Origin: Polytrichum commune | Taxonomy: Eukaryota > Streptophyta > Polytrichopsida > Polytrichales > Polytrichaceae | DNA length: 64,000 nucleotides | Assembly: GCA_950295325.1 (NCBI GenBank) | Contig: OX485805.1 | Location: 48,942,758 to 49,006,757 of the forward strand | Reading direction: 5' to 3' | Shown here: positions 35,366-45,335 of the stretch, piece by piece | Position numbering within the stretch: the stretch's first letter is position 1 | Layout of the letters: the number at the start of each line of letters is the position of its first letter | Notes under the pieces: generated by a model | The model's database searches: none | The model's input: the letters and a program-made list of their open reading frames with translations, nothing else | Told to the model about the DNA's origin: nothing | Translations under genes and position numbers: made by a program

Positions 35366-37880
35366 TGGGATTTACACAGTGAATGGGGAATGTGGGTATG
35401 AAGTAAAGAAAACATGAAGGAAAAAGATGTGACATGTGGGGAAGTTGTACAAATTTAGATCCAAAAACAAAACAAATGCATAGCAAAAGATCACCCAACA
35501 ATGTATAAAATTTGAACCATGAATGTGTCAGAAATGTTTGCAAATTAGCACAAGAAAAAGAAAGAAATGTAGCAAAAATGTATGAATGTTGTGGGAAAGA
35601 GGCCCCTAAACACGGGAAAAAGTGGATGCAGAGCATTGGGAGGTTGTGAATAGCATGTCTTCAAACTAATACGATTGTGTTATGCATGGGCCTCATATTG
35701 CATTGCAAATTCGAACCAGGAGTGCATGAAAATTGGTTGAAAAGTAGAACTACACGACAATAGTATTCTTGGAATATATAAATATAGCGACAACGAGGTT
35801 GGAAAATGATTTAACAAATAAATGCAGTTTGTGAGAAAATGATTTGAGGGTTGAGCCTAAGATAGGGGAGTTGCAATGGCAAAAGGTCCAAATTCTACTT
35901 TTCCTTTGCTCCGTTCATGTGCAAGAAGTGTTTAGAATCAAGGTGAATGACGTATGAAATTGTAGTGAGAGTGCGGAAAACCAACATAACAAACTTGTGT
36001 GCTGTGTGGGAAGCTTGTTGGACAATTGTGTGAAAACTTGCCCTACTCAGTGCATGAAGTGGTCTTGGGATGCATCAAAAACGTTACAATTTCATTCTTG
36101 TTGAAGTTGTTGTTATCTTGTCACAAAAAAAAGATGTCAACAATGTTTCAATAACGTTGGAAACAGACAAATAACAACGGATTTGGAATGGGATTTGTGT
36201 CGGGTCTGTAACAAAGATTCCCATGTTGTTGGTTCATTTTTGCAACGGATTTGTTCAAAAATGGACACCAAAGAAGCCCATAAAAAACCTCATTTTCATT
36301 ACAAAAGCGTTCCAGAGATGTCCCAAACTGGCTCTAATTTGCTTTACTTCTAGTAGTGCCAAATCAGTGAACCCTAAGTTAGCTGAGCTACTGAAGGCCA
36401 CGGTTATCAATGGGGAGCTGATTGTTGGCATTTTCAACAACAATGTTCGAGATATGCTCCACGCAGCTTTCTGTGAACTTTGAAACTTAAAAAATTTCTT
36501 ATTGGTGAAAAATGCCGAGATTGTCCCACTTCACTTTACACCGGAGCTCGAGGGCCTAATGGACCAAGGAAGTTTGAATAGATGAAAATCCTATATGGAG
36601 TCCTGCATGGCATGCAATGGATAATATTTTATGATCTACCTGATTTTAAGTCAAGCCCACCTTATTGAGGTGGTTTTAAAAAAACTGAGAGATCATGACA
36701 CTTTGCAATCTCACAAGCCTTGATTTATTACAACGTATTGTGTAGAAGGCCCATATGAATGGGATGGTAATGTAATAGCAATCAGTTGAGAGCCTGGCCG
36801 CGTGTGTCTTTACACTACACTTGAAGGCCTCTGCCACACAAAATTCAATTTCACTTTTCCATGGTACACTGAAATTACCGATCGTTTTAGAGGAATTTAT
36901 AGAATATGCCCCAATTTAATGAAGGAAAACCGGAGGATGTCAACATGTAACCGGCTGGACTTGCAAACACTAGGATCTCAACCGATTATGCCCAAAAATC
37001 TTCCCGAACACTGCTCCAGAGCAAGCGACTCACGTCCCCAGGTGGTATTGCAGCGTCCGGGGTCCCCGCTGCCAACCTGCTCAAGGACGCCCAGAATGTC
37101 GAATCTGTGACATTCATCACCGGTCGGTCTCTTAGTTCATGCGAATGTGGGCTTAAGCTGTGTGAAGTGACGTTAACAGCACCAAACTCCAGTAGTGGAA
37201 GAATGATCGTGCTGGTGACAAAATCACTAAACCCTAAACCCTGCTACTTAGTCCCCCATTTTGAAAAACCAATCTCCATTCTTCACTTGAGCCAGGAGTG
37301 AGAATGTCAACTTTCTTGTGTATCTTCAACCACGGGCCGACTTGAAACAATAAATTAGCATGCAGGCACATGCAACTCAAAAAATTTAGTTCTCTTAGCA
37401 GTAGCGCAGATTCAAACAATTCTATATGGCAACTTGAAAGATCTGACCTAATGACATCATAACAAGTTCTCAGTATCATGATCTATGGTTTTTGATCATC
37501 TGGGAAGTGTTCATGTTGAAAGAATTATGATATTCAGATCATGCACAAGTAAGACATGTAAATTTAGTGGAAGCACTTGTTGTGCAGCAAAATCACAGAC
37601 GCTCACCTCGAAGCAGCTCATCCACACACTCGTGGAGGACTGGGCCTGCAACTAAACCCACAAGTGGGAGCATATGGTTGGCTGAGAGAGGGGTGAGAGT
37701 GTGGTAGAGTATGCACAAGCCCCGAAAATCTGGCAAATTCATGTTCGAATGATCGAACGGGTACCTCTGTAAGCACTCTGACTGCCCTCCCAGCCAACCA
37801 CATGTTCCTGCATGCTTGCGAGGGAAATAAAGCAATTACACTAAACAGATTGTCAAATCAGTTCTCCTGAGGCCGACGGC
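35366..37880. other. Unassigned DNA
   Basis: No element ends or recognised domains were found. An 86-codon + frame at 36223-36483 lacks motifs. Near 37670, inverted on the minus strand, is another TCTCTCAGCCAACCATA motif within a minus frame (37593-37835) reading PLSANHMLPLVGLVAGPV. Confidence 0.4.
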
Positions 37881-37894
37881 TTTATACATGGCTT

Positions 37895-38263
37895 TAAGGT
37901 AGGGGTGGCAATTTCCGTGCGGGTCCTAAAGTCGACCCCTATGTCGGAAGCACCTTTCTAGGTGCTTTTACATGGGTTTACAAAAGCACCTATCAAGGTG
38001 CTTTTACCGTTCACAGCGCTGCCAGCGGTCGGTTTTAGAAATCCACCCTGTGGATATACCACGTACCCTATGTGCAAGTGTTGGTCACTCTACAAGGTTT
38101 CCTTTAAAATTTTGTAGGAAATCATAAACATGCTGGAAATTTTTGATTTTTTCATAGTTGCTCTTGCACCAGCTTTGCGGAGCGCTCAAAATTTATAAAA
38201 CAATAGTTTCAGCATCCCAACTAGGCACATCTGAAATTTGGACGGAAATAGCCACCCCTACCT
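37895..38263. mobile_element. MITE with AGGTAGGGGTGGC ends
   Basis: AGGTAGGGGTGGC followed by ATTTCCGT at the left is inverted at the right (ACGGAAAT, GCCACCCCTACCT). The ends resemble those of the 10681 and 25386 elements (AGGTAGAGGGTGC). TA flanks both ends, but a longer flanking direct repeat TTATACAYGGCTT also exists (37882-37894 and 38263-38275). Internal AAGCACCTTTCTAGGTGCTTTT hairpins occur at 37949-38010. It is non-coding. Confidence 0.8.
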
Positions 38264-38275
38264 TATACACGGCTT

Positions 38276-38751
38276 GGTTGTGTCACTGAGGCGCTATGAA
38301 TGAGCCTCTTGATTTCGCGAGCATGGTGCATCCGGACCGTTGATCCACCAAGGTCCATCCAAGGGCCTCAATGATCCTAGGTGGCGGGGGGGGGGGGGGA
38401 GGGTGGGGGTGGTGCTTGTCACCAAGGCGGGGTGGGGCCGTGGGCTTCATGTCTTTTTTTCGGGGAGGCCGGCTTTAGGGTGGTGTCGGGCCTAGTGGCT
38501 AGGCAGCTCGGCGGGCTAGGCAGCTAGGTAGGCTAAGCCTACTTACTAAATAACTATTTGGTTACCCTTACTCTACTTATTAAATAACTAGTTGGTTACC
38601 CTTACTTGCTAAGTGGCAAGGGACGGCTAAGGCCGAATCACTTCTTTTACGTACTCACACATGAATTTACAACTTCAAAGCAATGTGGGTACTTCCAACT
38701 TCCCCCAACATTGTAAGGTAACCAGGTCTTAAATGGACATTTTCTTTTTTC
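38276..38751. other. Unassigned GC-variable DNA
   Basis: It includes a G-run at 38385-38400 and a 38-bp local direct repeat built on AATAACTAnTTGGTTACCCTTACT (38553 and 38591). No coding frame is present. Confidence 0.5.
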
Positions 38752-39096
38752 ACCCATATGAGCCCAAAATGGTTGCTCATATTTGTTTTATGTTTAGAAT
38801 TTATTTAGAATTGCATTCGAAGTGTTATTGAAACAATCAAAAGTATAAAAAGAGTGAGATTTGGTGTAATTTATGTTTTAGGCCTTAAGCCTATTTTGTG
38901 TGGTTAATTAGAAGCTTAATGACATTAGGGAGTGTTTTGGGTAAGTGTGTAGTGTTTGATGAAGCAACGGGAAGGGCCTTGGATTTAAATGTTTGAATTA
39001 GAACATGTTCTTGTTGGTTTAGGGGGTGAGGGTTTAGTGGATAGGATAAGGTCCTACTAAGTAGGAGAAGGTTAAGGGGTTTGTGGTCTTGGGTGT

Positions 39097-39172
39097 CCTC
39101 TCCTCCTCTCTCTCTCTCCTCTCTCTCTCTCTCACCTCTCTTCTTCTCCTCTCCTCTCTCCCCTTTCCTCTC
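39097..39172. repeat. CT-rich microsatellite in solo LTR 1
   Basis: CTCCTCTCTCTCTC-type pyrimidine tract. Equivalent tracts occur at 42075-42160 and 57190-57342 in LTRs 2 and 3. Confidence 0.9.
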
Positions 39173-39346
39173 AAGGAGGTTGAGCTCTTACAGCTTGGAA
39201 GAAGCGGGGATTAGGGGAAGATTTATTAGAAGTAATGGAATTAGTTAAGTGCATTAGGTGGAAGACTTATTAGGATTAGTGGAATTAGGTAGGTGCATTA
39301 GGTGGAAAACTTATTAGGATTTAGCGGAGTTAGATAGGGGACTGTG

Positions 39347-40080
39347 GGCATTAAGGTTGCAGCTGGGTTACCAAGGTTGCGGCTGGGCACTAAGGCTGTG
39401 GCTGGATTAATAGAGTAGTTGGGCATTAAGGTTGTAGCTGGGCAGTTGCAGCTGGGTTACCAAGGTTGCGGCTGGGCACTAAGTTACAGCTGGGTTACCA
39501 AGGTTGTTGCTGGATTAATAGAGCGGTTGGGCACTAAGGTTGCGGTTGGGCACTAAGAGCAGCTGGGCACTAAGAGCAACTGGGTTACTAAGGTTGCAGC
39601 GGGGCATTAAGATTGCGGCTGGGTACTAAGGTTGCGGCTGGGCACTAAGTTTGCAGCTAGATTAATAGAGCAGTTGGGTTACCAAGGTTGCAGCTAGATT
39701 AATAGAGCAGTTGGGTTACCAAGGTTGCAGCTAGATTAATAGAGCAGTTGGGTTACTAAGGCTGCGGCTGGGCACTAAGTTTGCAGTTGGATTAATATAG
39801 CAGCTGGGGCACTAAGGTTGCAGCTGGATTAATAGCGCAGCTGGGTTACTAAGGTTGCAGCGGGGCATTAAGGTTGCGGCTGGGTACTAAGGTTGCAACT
39901 GGGCACTGAGGTTGCAGCTGGATTAATAGAGCAGCTGGGTTACTAAGGTTGCAGTTGGGCACTAAGGTTGTGCAGCTGGATTAATAGAGCAGCTGGGCAC
40001 TAAGGCTGCAGCTGGATTAATAGAGCAGTTGGGCACTAAGGTTGCGGCTGGGTTACTAAGGTTGCAGCTGGGCACTAAAT
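39347..40080. repeat. Minisatellite in solo LTR 1
   Basis: Some 35 imperfect units of about 19-20 bases run through this block. The unit is GGTTGCAGCTGGGCACTAA, alternating with GGATTAATAGAGCAGCTGG variants, and higher-order blocks of about 40 bases are visible. The G-rich strand is the LTR sense strand. The motif is absent from the other LTR copies. Confidence 0.9.
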
Positions 40081-40463
40081 GGAATAGTGAGAGGGGGTAA
40101 CTAATAGGGCCACAATAGAGTAGGTAATAGTTAGTTACTTAGATTATCACATAATGTTGATTTAGATGATTATTTCCTTAGCAAGTAGGGGAACACTAGG
40201 CTTTAGATGGTGGAATTAATAGGTGAGCCTTGATGTGAGTGATTGTGGGGTCGCAGTAGGGTGTGTTAGGATTGGGATAATAGAGAAGAGCGTTTTTCAA
40301 CGCTTGTATTCATGTCATGGAATAAATTGTTGTGCAATGATTGATGGAAAATGTAATGAATTTTTATGAGTTGAGAAGAAGGAGTTATGTGAACATGAAT
40401 GTGATTCCCATTCCGTCACCCGGACTAGGATGCTAAGGGTGGGTGGTTTGGCCTCACAACCCA

Positions 40464-41729
40464 CTTGTACTAAGATACTAGGATGCCAAACATGCAATTA
40501 GTGCAAGATGATTAGCATATCCAAGCTCATGATTACAACATGACCAAGCAAGAAAATCCAAGGCCTGGAATCATGATTATCTTCAAGATGGTCATGTCCA
40601 TAGCTCGTGTAGTTGTAATCATTTGTTTTGTTGATGGTGTTGTGCTAGACCGTCGCGTAGGCTTGGACTGCCTAGAAGCAGGGTAAAAGTTTGGGTTGGT
40701 TGGCACTTCCACTCTGGAAAGGTCGAGAGGAGGAGCAGATGTGTTAAAAAAGCGAATTGGAGTGATGTGTTCTTTATGGCGGAGTTGAAAACCAACATTT
40801 TCAAATTTAAGGATATCCAAATGAGTGACGTTAGTGCCAAGTTTGACATGCCAGACATGCAGGATTGGAGGTCTTTCTTGATGAGCAGAGAATTTGTTGA
40901 CCCACTTGCGACGGATCCCTTAACACAACACTCAATGTCGTCTGGGCAAAAGAAGAACATCTCCACTTTAGGTGTTGTGAATTTGTAATAGTTCAAAACT
41001 CCAAAGTATGCCGGGGCCGGGGTGCTTTTGCCGTTGGTGACAATTTTGGCAGTGCATTTCTTCTTGGTGATCGCATACATGGCCCATGTTTTGGAAGAAT
41101 TATAAAGAACGCGAGAAATATGCCAGAGTTTTTCGTCCACTTTGGATTCTTGTACAACAATGACGTGGGAAAAATCAAGATCAGTATGTGAGGGTGGTAG
41201 AACCTCCACCATTGACGAAGAAGACTTCTTGACGATGGTAAATAGAGGTGAAGCATGAGGTTGTGTGGTTTTTTGAGTGACACGATGACGAGAGAAATTG
41301 ATGGTATCGGGACGGTAGGTCTCTTCATCGGCTCCAATGAAGGTGTCGAACTTGCGTTTCTACGATCCAAACACCTCAACACCCTCAAGGTGGGGATTAT
41401 GAGTGCAAAATTCCTCCCCGCCGGGCATGTAAAGGAAAATCTTTTATAACACAGTTGGGTCTCCAATTCGTTGAACACAACGCTAAGCACATCAAAGTTT
41501 GAGTTATTTTTTGCTTGGGCTATCACCGCCAACGTCACCTTGTAGGAAATGATGATATGCAATGACTTGGAGGAAAACTCGAATGTAGTTATCCACAATT
41601 GTCATGTATAGATCGCCACCCTTGTTGCCAGACGCTTTAAGCCATTTGTTGTGAATGGATTTGGCAAGGTTGTAATTCCGCATTTATGTGTACTCATCGG
41701 TTGTCATAATTTTCTCTTGTGCAATGGAG
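40464..41729 (-). pseudogene. Unknown protein relic between solo LTRs 1 and 2
   Basis: A coherent minus-strand frame runs from about 41440 to 40619 with one in-frame stop near 41365. Its blocks are YMPGGEEFCTHNPHLEGVEV (about 41430), KRKFDTFIGADEETYRPD (41360), then 41212-40619 with VDEKLWHISRVLYNSSKTWA, KKKCTAKIVTNG, YYKFTTPKVEMFFFCPDD and IECCVKGS. The protein has Cys pairs and alternating aromatic beta-like stretches but matches no family I can name. It is not gag, protease or polymerase by motif. The longer frame 40993-41598 is a shadow for most of its length, but may hold the true N-terminal part (VVFNELETQLCYKRFS) through a frameshift. It could be a host gene exon or an internal retroelement protein. 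Confidence 0.45.
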
Positions 41730-42307
41730 AAGCATATGAGCCCAAAATGGTTCCTCATATTTGTTTTATGTTTAAAATTTATTTAGAATTGCATTTGGAG
41801 TGTTATTGAAACAATCAAAAGTATAAAAAGAGTGAGGCTTGGTGTGGTTTATGTTTTAAGCCTTAAGCCTATTTTGTGTAGTTAATTAGAAGCTTAGTGA
41901 CATTAGGGAGTGTTTTGGTTAAGTGAGTAGTGTTTGAGGAAGCAAGGGGAAGGGCCTTGGATTTAAATGTTTGAATTAGAACATGTTCTTGTTGGTTTAT
42001 GGGATGAGGGTTTAGTGGATAGGATAAGGTCCTACTAAGTAGGAGAAGATTAAGGGGTTGTGGTTTGGGTGCACTCCCTCTCCTCTCCTCTTCTCTCCTA
42101 TCCTCCTCTCTTCTCTCTCTCTCTCTCTCTTTTCTCTTTTCTCTTTTCTCTTCTTCTTCTTGAGGATCTAGAGCTCTTAGAGCTAGGAAAATGTGTGAAT
42201 TAGGCAAAGAGATTGAGGGGAATTAGTGAAGTGAAGTAGGGAAATTAAGTAGGGGGTTTGGAAAATTAGTGGAATTAGAAAGGGCTTAGTGGGATTAATA
42301 AGGATTC

Positions 42308-42640
42308 GGTTGAGGTCAATGGCCAAGGTTCAAGGCTTCTGGTTGAGGCCACGGCCAAGGTCCAAGGCTTCGGGTTGAGGCAGACGGCCTAAGGTTAAAG
42401 GCTTCTGGTTGAGGGAGTTGCCAAGGTTCAAGGCTTCTGGTTGAGGCCACAGCCAAGGTCCAAGGCTTCGGGTTGAGGCAGATGGCCTAAGGTTAAAGGC
42501 TTCTGGTTGAGGGAGCTGCCAAGGTTCAAGGCTTCCGGTTGAGGCCACGGCCTAAGGTCCAAGGCTTCTGGTTGAGGCCACGGCCTAAGGTCCAAGGCTT
42601 CGGGTTGAGGCAACGGTCGAGGGCAAGGGATTCTGGGTGA
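42308..42640. repeat. Minisatellite in solo LTR 2
   Basis: Roughly eleven units of 28-32 bases of the type GGTTGAGGCCACGGCCAAGG followed by TCCAAGGCTTC. A higher-order period of about 120 bases alternates GGCAGACGGCCTAAGG and GGGAGTTGCCAAGG variants. It sits at the position occupied by an unrelated minisatellite in LTR 1. Confidence 0.9.
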
Positions 42641-42736
42641 AGGACTGAATGATATAAAGGGAGGAGCCATAGATTTACATTAGACTAGGTGCTAGTTGAT
42701 GAATTGGATTATGACCTAATAGTAATTAGATAGCTA

Positions 42737-42749
42737 GTTCATTAGCAAA
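42737..42749 (+). repeat. 13-bp target site duplication of the LINE (3' side)
   Basis: GTTCATTAGCAAA is identical to 54677-54689 and lies next to the TTTC-rich tail. Confidence 0.93.
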
Positions 42750-42904
42750 GAAAGAAAGAAACGAAAAATTACGCCCGTACATTGTACCGGCATGAATGTG
42801 AGCCCGTTATCCAAATGTTTAACACGGCGAGCCGTGTTGTCACAGAAGGAGTTATGCCTCTTGTGGGAGGTGGGCTCTGTTAGTTTGTAATGTTCGGTCC
42901 CGTT
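42750..42904 (-). other. LINE 3' UTR with TTTC simple-repeat tail
   Basis: On the sense strand it ends ATTTTTCGTTTCTTTCTTTC immediately before the target duplication. The reverse transcriptase probably primes from this tail. It is comparable with the short simple-repeat tails of I and some other non-L1 clades. Confidence 0.75.
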
Positions 42905-43049
42905 TTAGGGTGGTGCGACGGTATTTTGTTTATTGTCTAGTTTTCTTTTGTTAAGTACAAGGTATGTTAAGTATTTAATGGCATTTTGGTGTATGTTTTT
43001 CATGAGAGTTTTGACGCTAGTTTTTGGTATTTTGAGGTCTGTTAGCCTT

Positions 43050-43567
43050 GTGATGGATTGTTCGTGTATGGCGCCTCTTACGCCAGCTGTGATAGTTATG
43101 AGGGGGTTTGTTTTCCAGCCTTTGCTCCGTATAGCATTGATTAGTGGGTCGTATTTTGTATGTTTTTGTGTGAGTGCTTGTTCGGGGAATCTGTCATGGC
43201 AATATGTGAATTCAATGAATTGTATTGTGTGGGCGGGTGAGGGTATAAGGGGTGTTGAGGCTTGGTTTGGGGCTCCTAGTATACAAAGAATGTCTGGGCG
43301 TAGTCTTGCTTGGCATTGGCACTGTGCTTGTGGGCATGTGCATTCTAGGAGCCATTCTAGGACCGTTTGTTGTTGGTTTATGTTATTGAGGAATCCTGCA
43401 TTTGTTAATGTGTAGTATCTTGTGTGTTTGTTGGCTTGTAGTGTTTGAGTGATGAAGTGAACCGCGTTGTTGTGGCGGGCTATTCTTAGGCCTTTTAGAT
43501 AGGGGTGTTCGCACATTGATAGTAGATGGGGCCATGTGTCTCTATCATGTTTGTAGCATAGTGTGCA
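43050..43567 (-). other. CCHC knuckle and restriction-like endonuclease (RLE) domain of LINE ORF2
   Basis: Within the frame 44017-42905, Cys151, Cys154, His164 and Cys169 (NCTLCYKHDRDTWPHLLSMC) form a C-x2-C-x9-H-x4-C knuckle. After about 70 residues comes ARLRPDILCILGAP (Pro241-Asp242), then IQFIEFTYCHDRF (Glu269), then QKHTKYD (Lys285, Lys288) and LITITAGVRGA. The order CCHC, PD, acidic strand and KxxKY is that of the R2-type PD-(D/E)XK endonuclease that nicks target DNA. The position two after Glu269 is Thr rather than Lys, so in this copy the catalytic Lys would have to come from KxxKY or be lost. The family normally has either this domain or APE; here both are present. Confidence 0.65.
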
Positions 43568-43929
43568 ATTGGGGTTTCGGAATTTGAGGGGCCAAAAAAT
43601 GTTTTTTCTGTGGTTACCCATATATTGGGCATATCTGAATTTTAGTGTTTGGGTGATTTGAGCGTCTGTTATTTTTGTGTTTTTCCAAAAGTGGTTGGAG
43701 AGTTTTTGATTTATATGGTCGTTAGTTAACCATTTTTCTACATATGGGAATTTGTGTTGGGCATGTGTTTTTTCTCGGTTGGTGTGTTCTTTTAGTATGA
43801 ATTTGTGAACATTTCTGATAGCTCCATCGTGGGTGGCGGTTGGGCAACTTGCTAGCCAGTAAGGTGTGGCGTGTGCCAGGTGGATGTGTGGATGTGTGGG
43901 GTGTTGGTTGGTTTTTCTTGAAGGTTTCC

Positions 43930-44340
43930 TTCGTTGGCTAATATGTCCGCTTTTTCGTTTCCCACAATTCCTGTGTGGGCTCGTACTTTGTGGATGTGGA
44001 TGGAGTGTGGAGTCCAATAGATTTGGTGTATTATGGTTGCTATGAGGAGTTTATCGGGGTGGTGATGTTGCGAGGTTGGGCGTTGAATATGGTTGTTAAT
44101 TAAGTATATACTGTTAAGGCTATCTGTGAATATGTGTGTGTCCATTTGGGTAGTTTGTATGGTTTTGACCGCTATGAGTATGGCGTTGAGTTCTGCTCTG
44201 AGTATGTTTTGGTATCCCGGTAATCTCTCTGAGATTTGGATGTCTTGGTGGGGACTATATACTCCGGAGCCGGCCGTGTTGCCTATTATTTGGTCTTCCG
44301 AGTTTTTTGATGGGGGGATGAATGACCCGTCGGTGTACAT
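43930..44340 (-). other. RNase H domain of LINE ORF2
   Basis: YTDGSF (Asp4 of the frame at 44340), LRAELNAILIAVKTIQ (Glu50), HIFTDSLNSIYLI (Asp73) and KVRAHTGIVGNEKADILANE (His122, Asp132) give the full DEDD set plus the catalytic His loop of type I RNase H. It removes the RNA strand of the cDNA hybrid. The HxGxxGNExAD ending is the form found in I/R1-group and other LINEs, distinct from the archaeal-type RNase H of plant L1 elements. After it the frame changes into the C-terminal domain at about 43930. Confidence 0.9.
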
Positions 44341-44517
44341 GCATTGTTGTGGTTGGTATTTAGGGGGGTGTGGGTGTAGTATTTATTTGGTAAAGGCATT
44401 GGAGTGGTGGTTGTTGTTACGGGAGTATCTATTTTGGGAGCATTTTTCCATGTATTTGAGAATTTGATATGGTAGTTTGGTGCGGTGGGTTTGATGGGGT
44501 AGGTGTCAATGTGTGTG

Positions 44518-45264
44518 TTAGTGGTTAGTTTTAGTGCATGTGTGAGTGCGGGGGGGGGGGGGGGTTAGGTTCGGTGCTAAGTGTGTTTGGCTATGTATAC
44601 AAATTATTGAGACTAGGGACGGTTCTTCGTAGTGGTAGTATTTTGGCCATTCGGGCGTAGGGTTGTATTGTATTGTATGTGGAGGGATAGTGGCTAGTAT
44701 GTGTATGTCTCCCTTTGTTGAGATTGGGAATTGTTGTGGCGTCCAATCATTATGGTTGATTACGAGGATAGTTATTGTGTCTATGTCTTCCTTAGCTGCC
44801 ATACGGGCCCAATGGATGGCTTCTATCGTTGTGTTGTAGTCCGTGGGGTGTGCGAGGCCAATACCTTTCCATCTAGAAGATTGGGCATGACCCAAGGAGC
44901 CAAAGATTTTATCTCGGTTGTGTGGGGAGTAAAATTGTGTTAGTTGGGTGGGGCACGTGAGGGGGGATGAATAGTATGAGTGTGTGATGTTAAGTGATTC
45001 TATTAATGTCTTGGTGATTGTTGGGTGTATTGTATGGTGGAGGTTGTTTGGTAGTGTGTTTTTTGGTTTTTTCTTAGGAAGGATTGTGATGTATCTTTGT
45101 ATAAGCCATAGTACTTCTGTTTCGAAATTTTGGGGTGGGGGTTGGATTTCATTGATTAAGTGGGTATGGTTGTTATGTGAGAATTGATCCCAAAGCCATT
45201 GTAGTCTTTCAATGGTAAGGGTGGCCACGTAGTTGCATGTGGAGTCGTATATGTTGGCCTCCAA
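44518..45264 (-). other. Uncharacterised ORF2 domain between RT and RNase H, methyltransferase-like
   Basis: A 248-codon frame has features I read as PCIF1-like: SYYSSPLTCPTQL (residues 96-108), FYSPHNRDKIFGSLG (111-125), WKGIGLAHPTDY (132-143), TITILVINHNDW (163-174) and ILATIPPHTIQY (189-200). In PCIF1-type N6-adenosine methyltransferases the order is FxSPLN, FGS, NPPF, a hydrophobic strand with Trp, and IPPF-x-HxY. Here the NPPF site would be HPTD, lacking the catalytic Asn, so activity is doubtful. Similarity was judged by eye only. The frame is continuous with the downstream RNase H frame through three stops. A C-run (G-run on +, 44554-44567) lies just before the 3' end of this frame. 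Confidence 0.4.
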
Positions 45265-45335
45265 GGCTTGTATTTGGATGGTAGGTTGGGTCGTTTGTAT
45301 ATCTTTATCGGGGTTGCATTCGTGTATAGATAGTG

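Larger units (their letters stand above)
38757..40458 (+). mobile_element. Solo LTR 1
   Basis: It starts TATGAGCCCAAAATGG and ends GGTTTGGCCTCACA. The 5-bp duplication ACCCA flanks it (38752-38756, 40459-40463). The duplication on both sides of a single LTR, with no primer-binding site or coding region attached, marks it as a solo LTR left by recombination. It has a pyrimidine tract (39097-39170) and a large minisatellite. The last 180 bases, from AGCGTTTTTCAACGC, are shared with the three other copies. The first base pair is TA rather than the usual TG. Confidence 0.9.

Noticed and set aside
39001-39180. LTR promoter or polyadenylation signals
   Set aside because: TATAA-like and AATAAA-like strings occur, but AT-rich composition makes them uninformative without transcript data.
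42330-42670. Minus-strand frames with repeated PQPEALDLG
   Set aside because: Pure translation of the minisatellite in solo LTR 2; unit length near a multiple of three keeps the frame open.
42933-43415. 160-codon + strand frame opposite the LINE C-terminus
   Set aside because: It is the complement of the well-supported minus-strand CCHC/RLE region. Its Val/Leu/Cys/Trp-rich content reflects GT-rich complement strand, as do the other + frames between 43000 and 50300.
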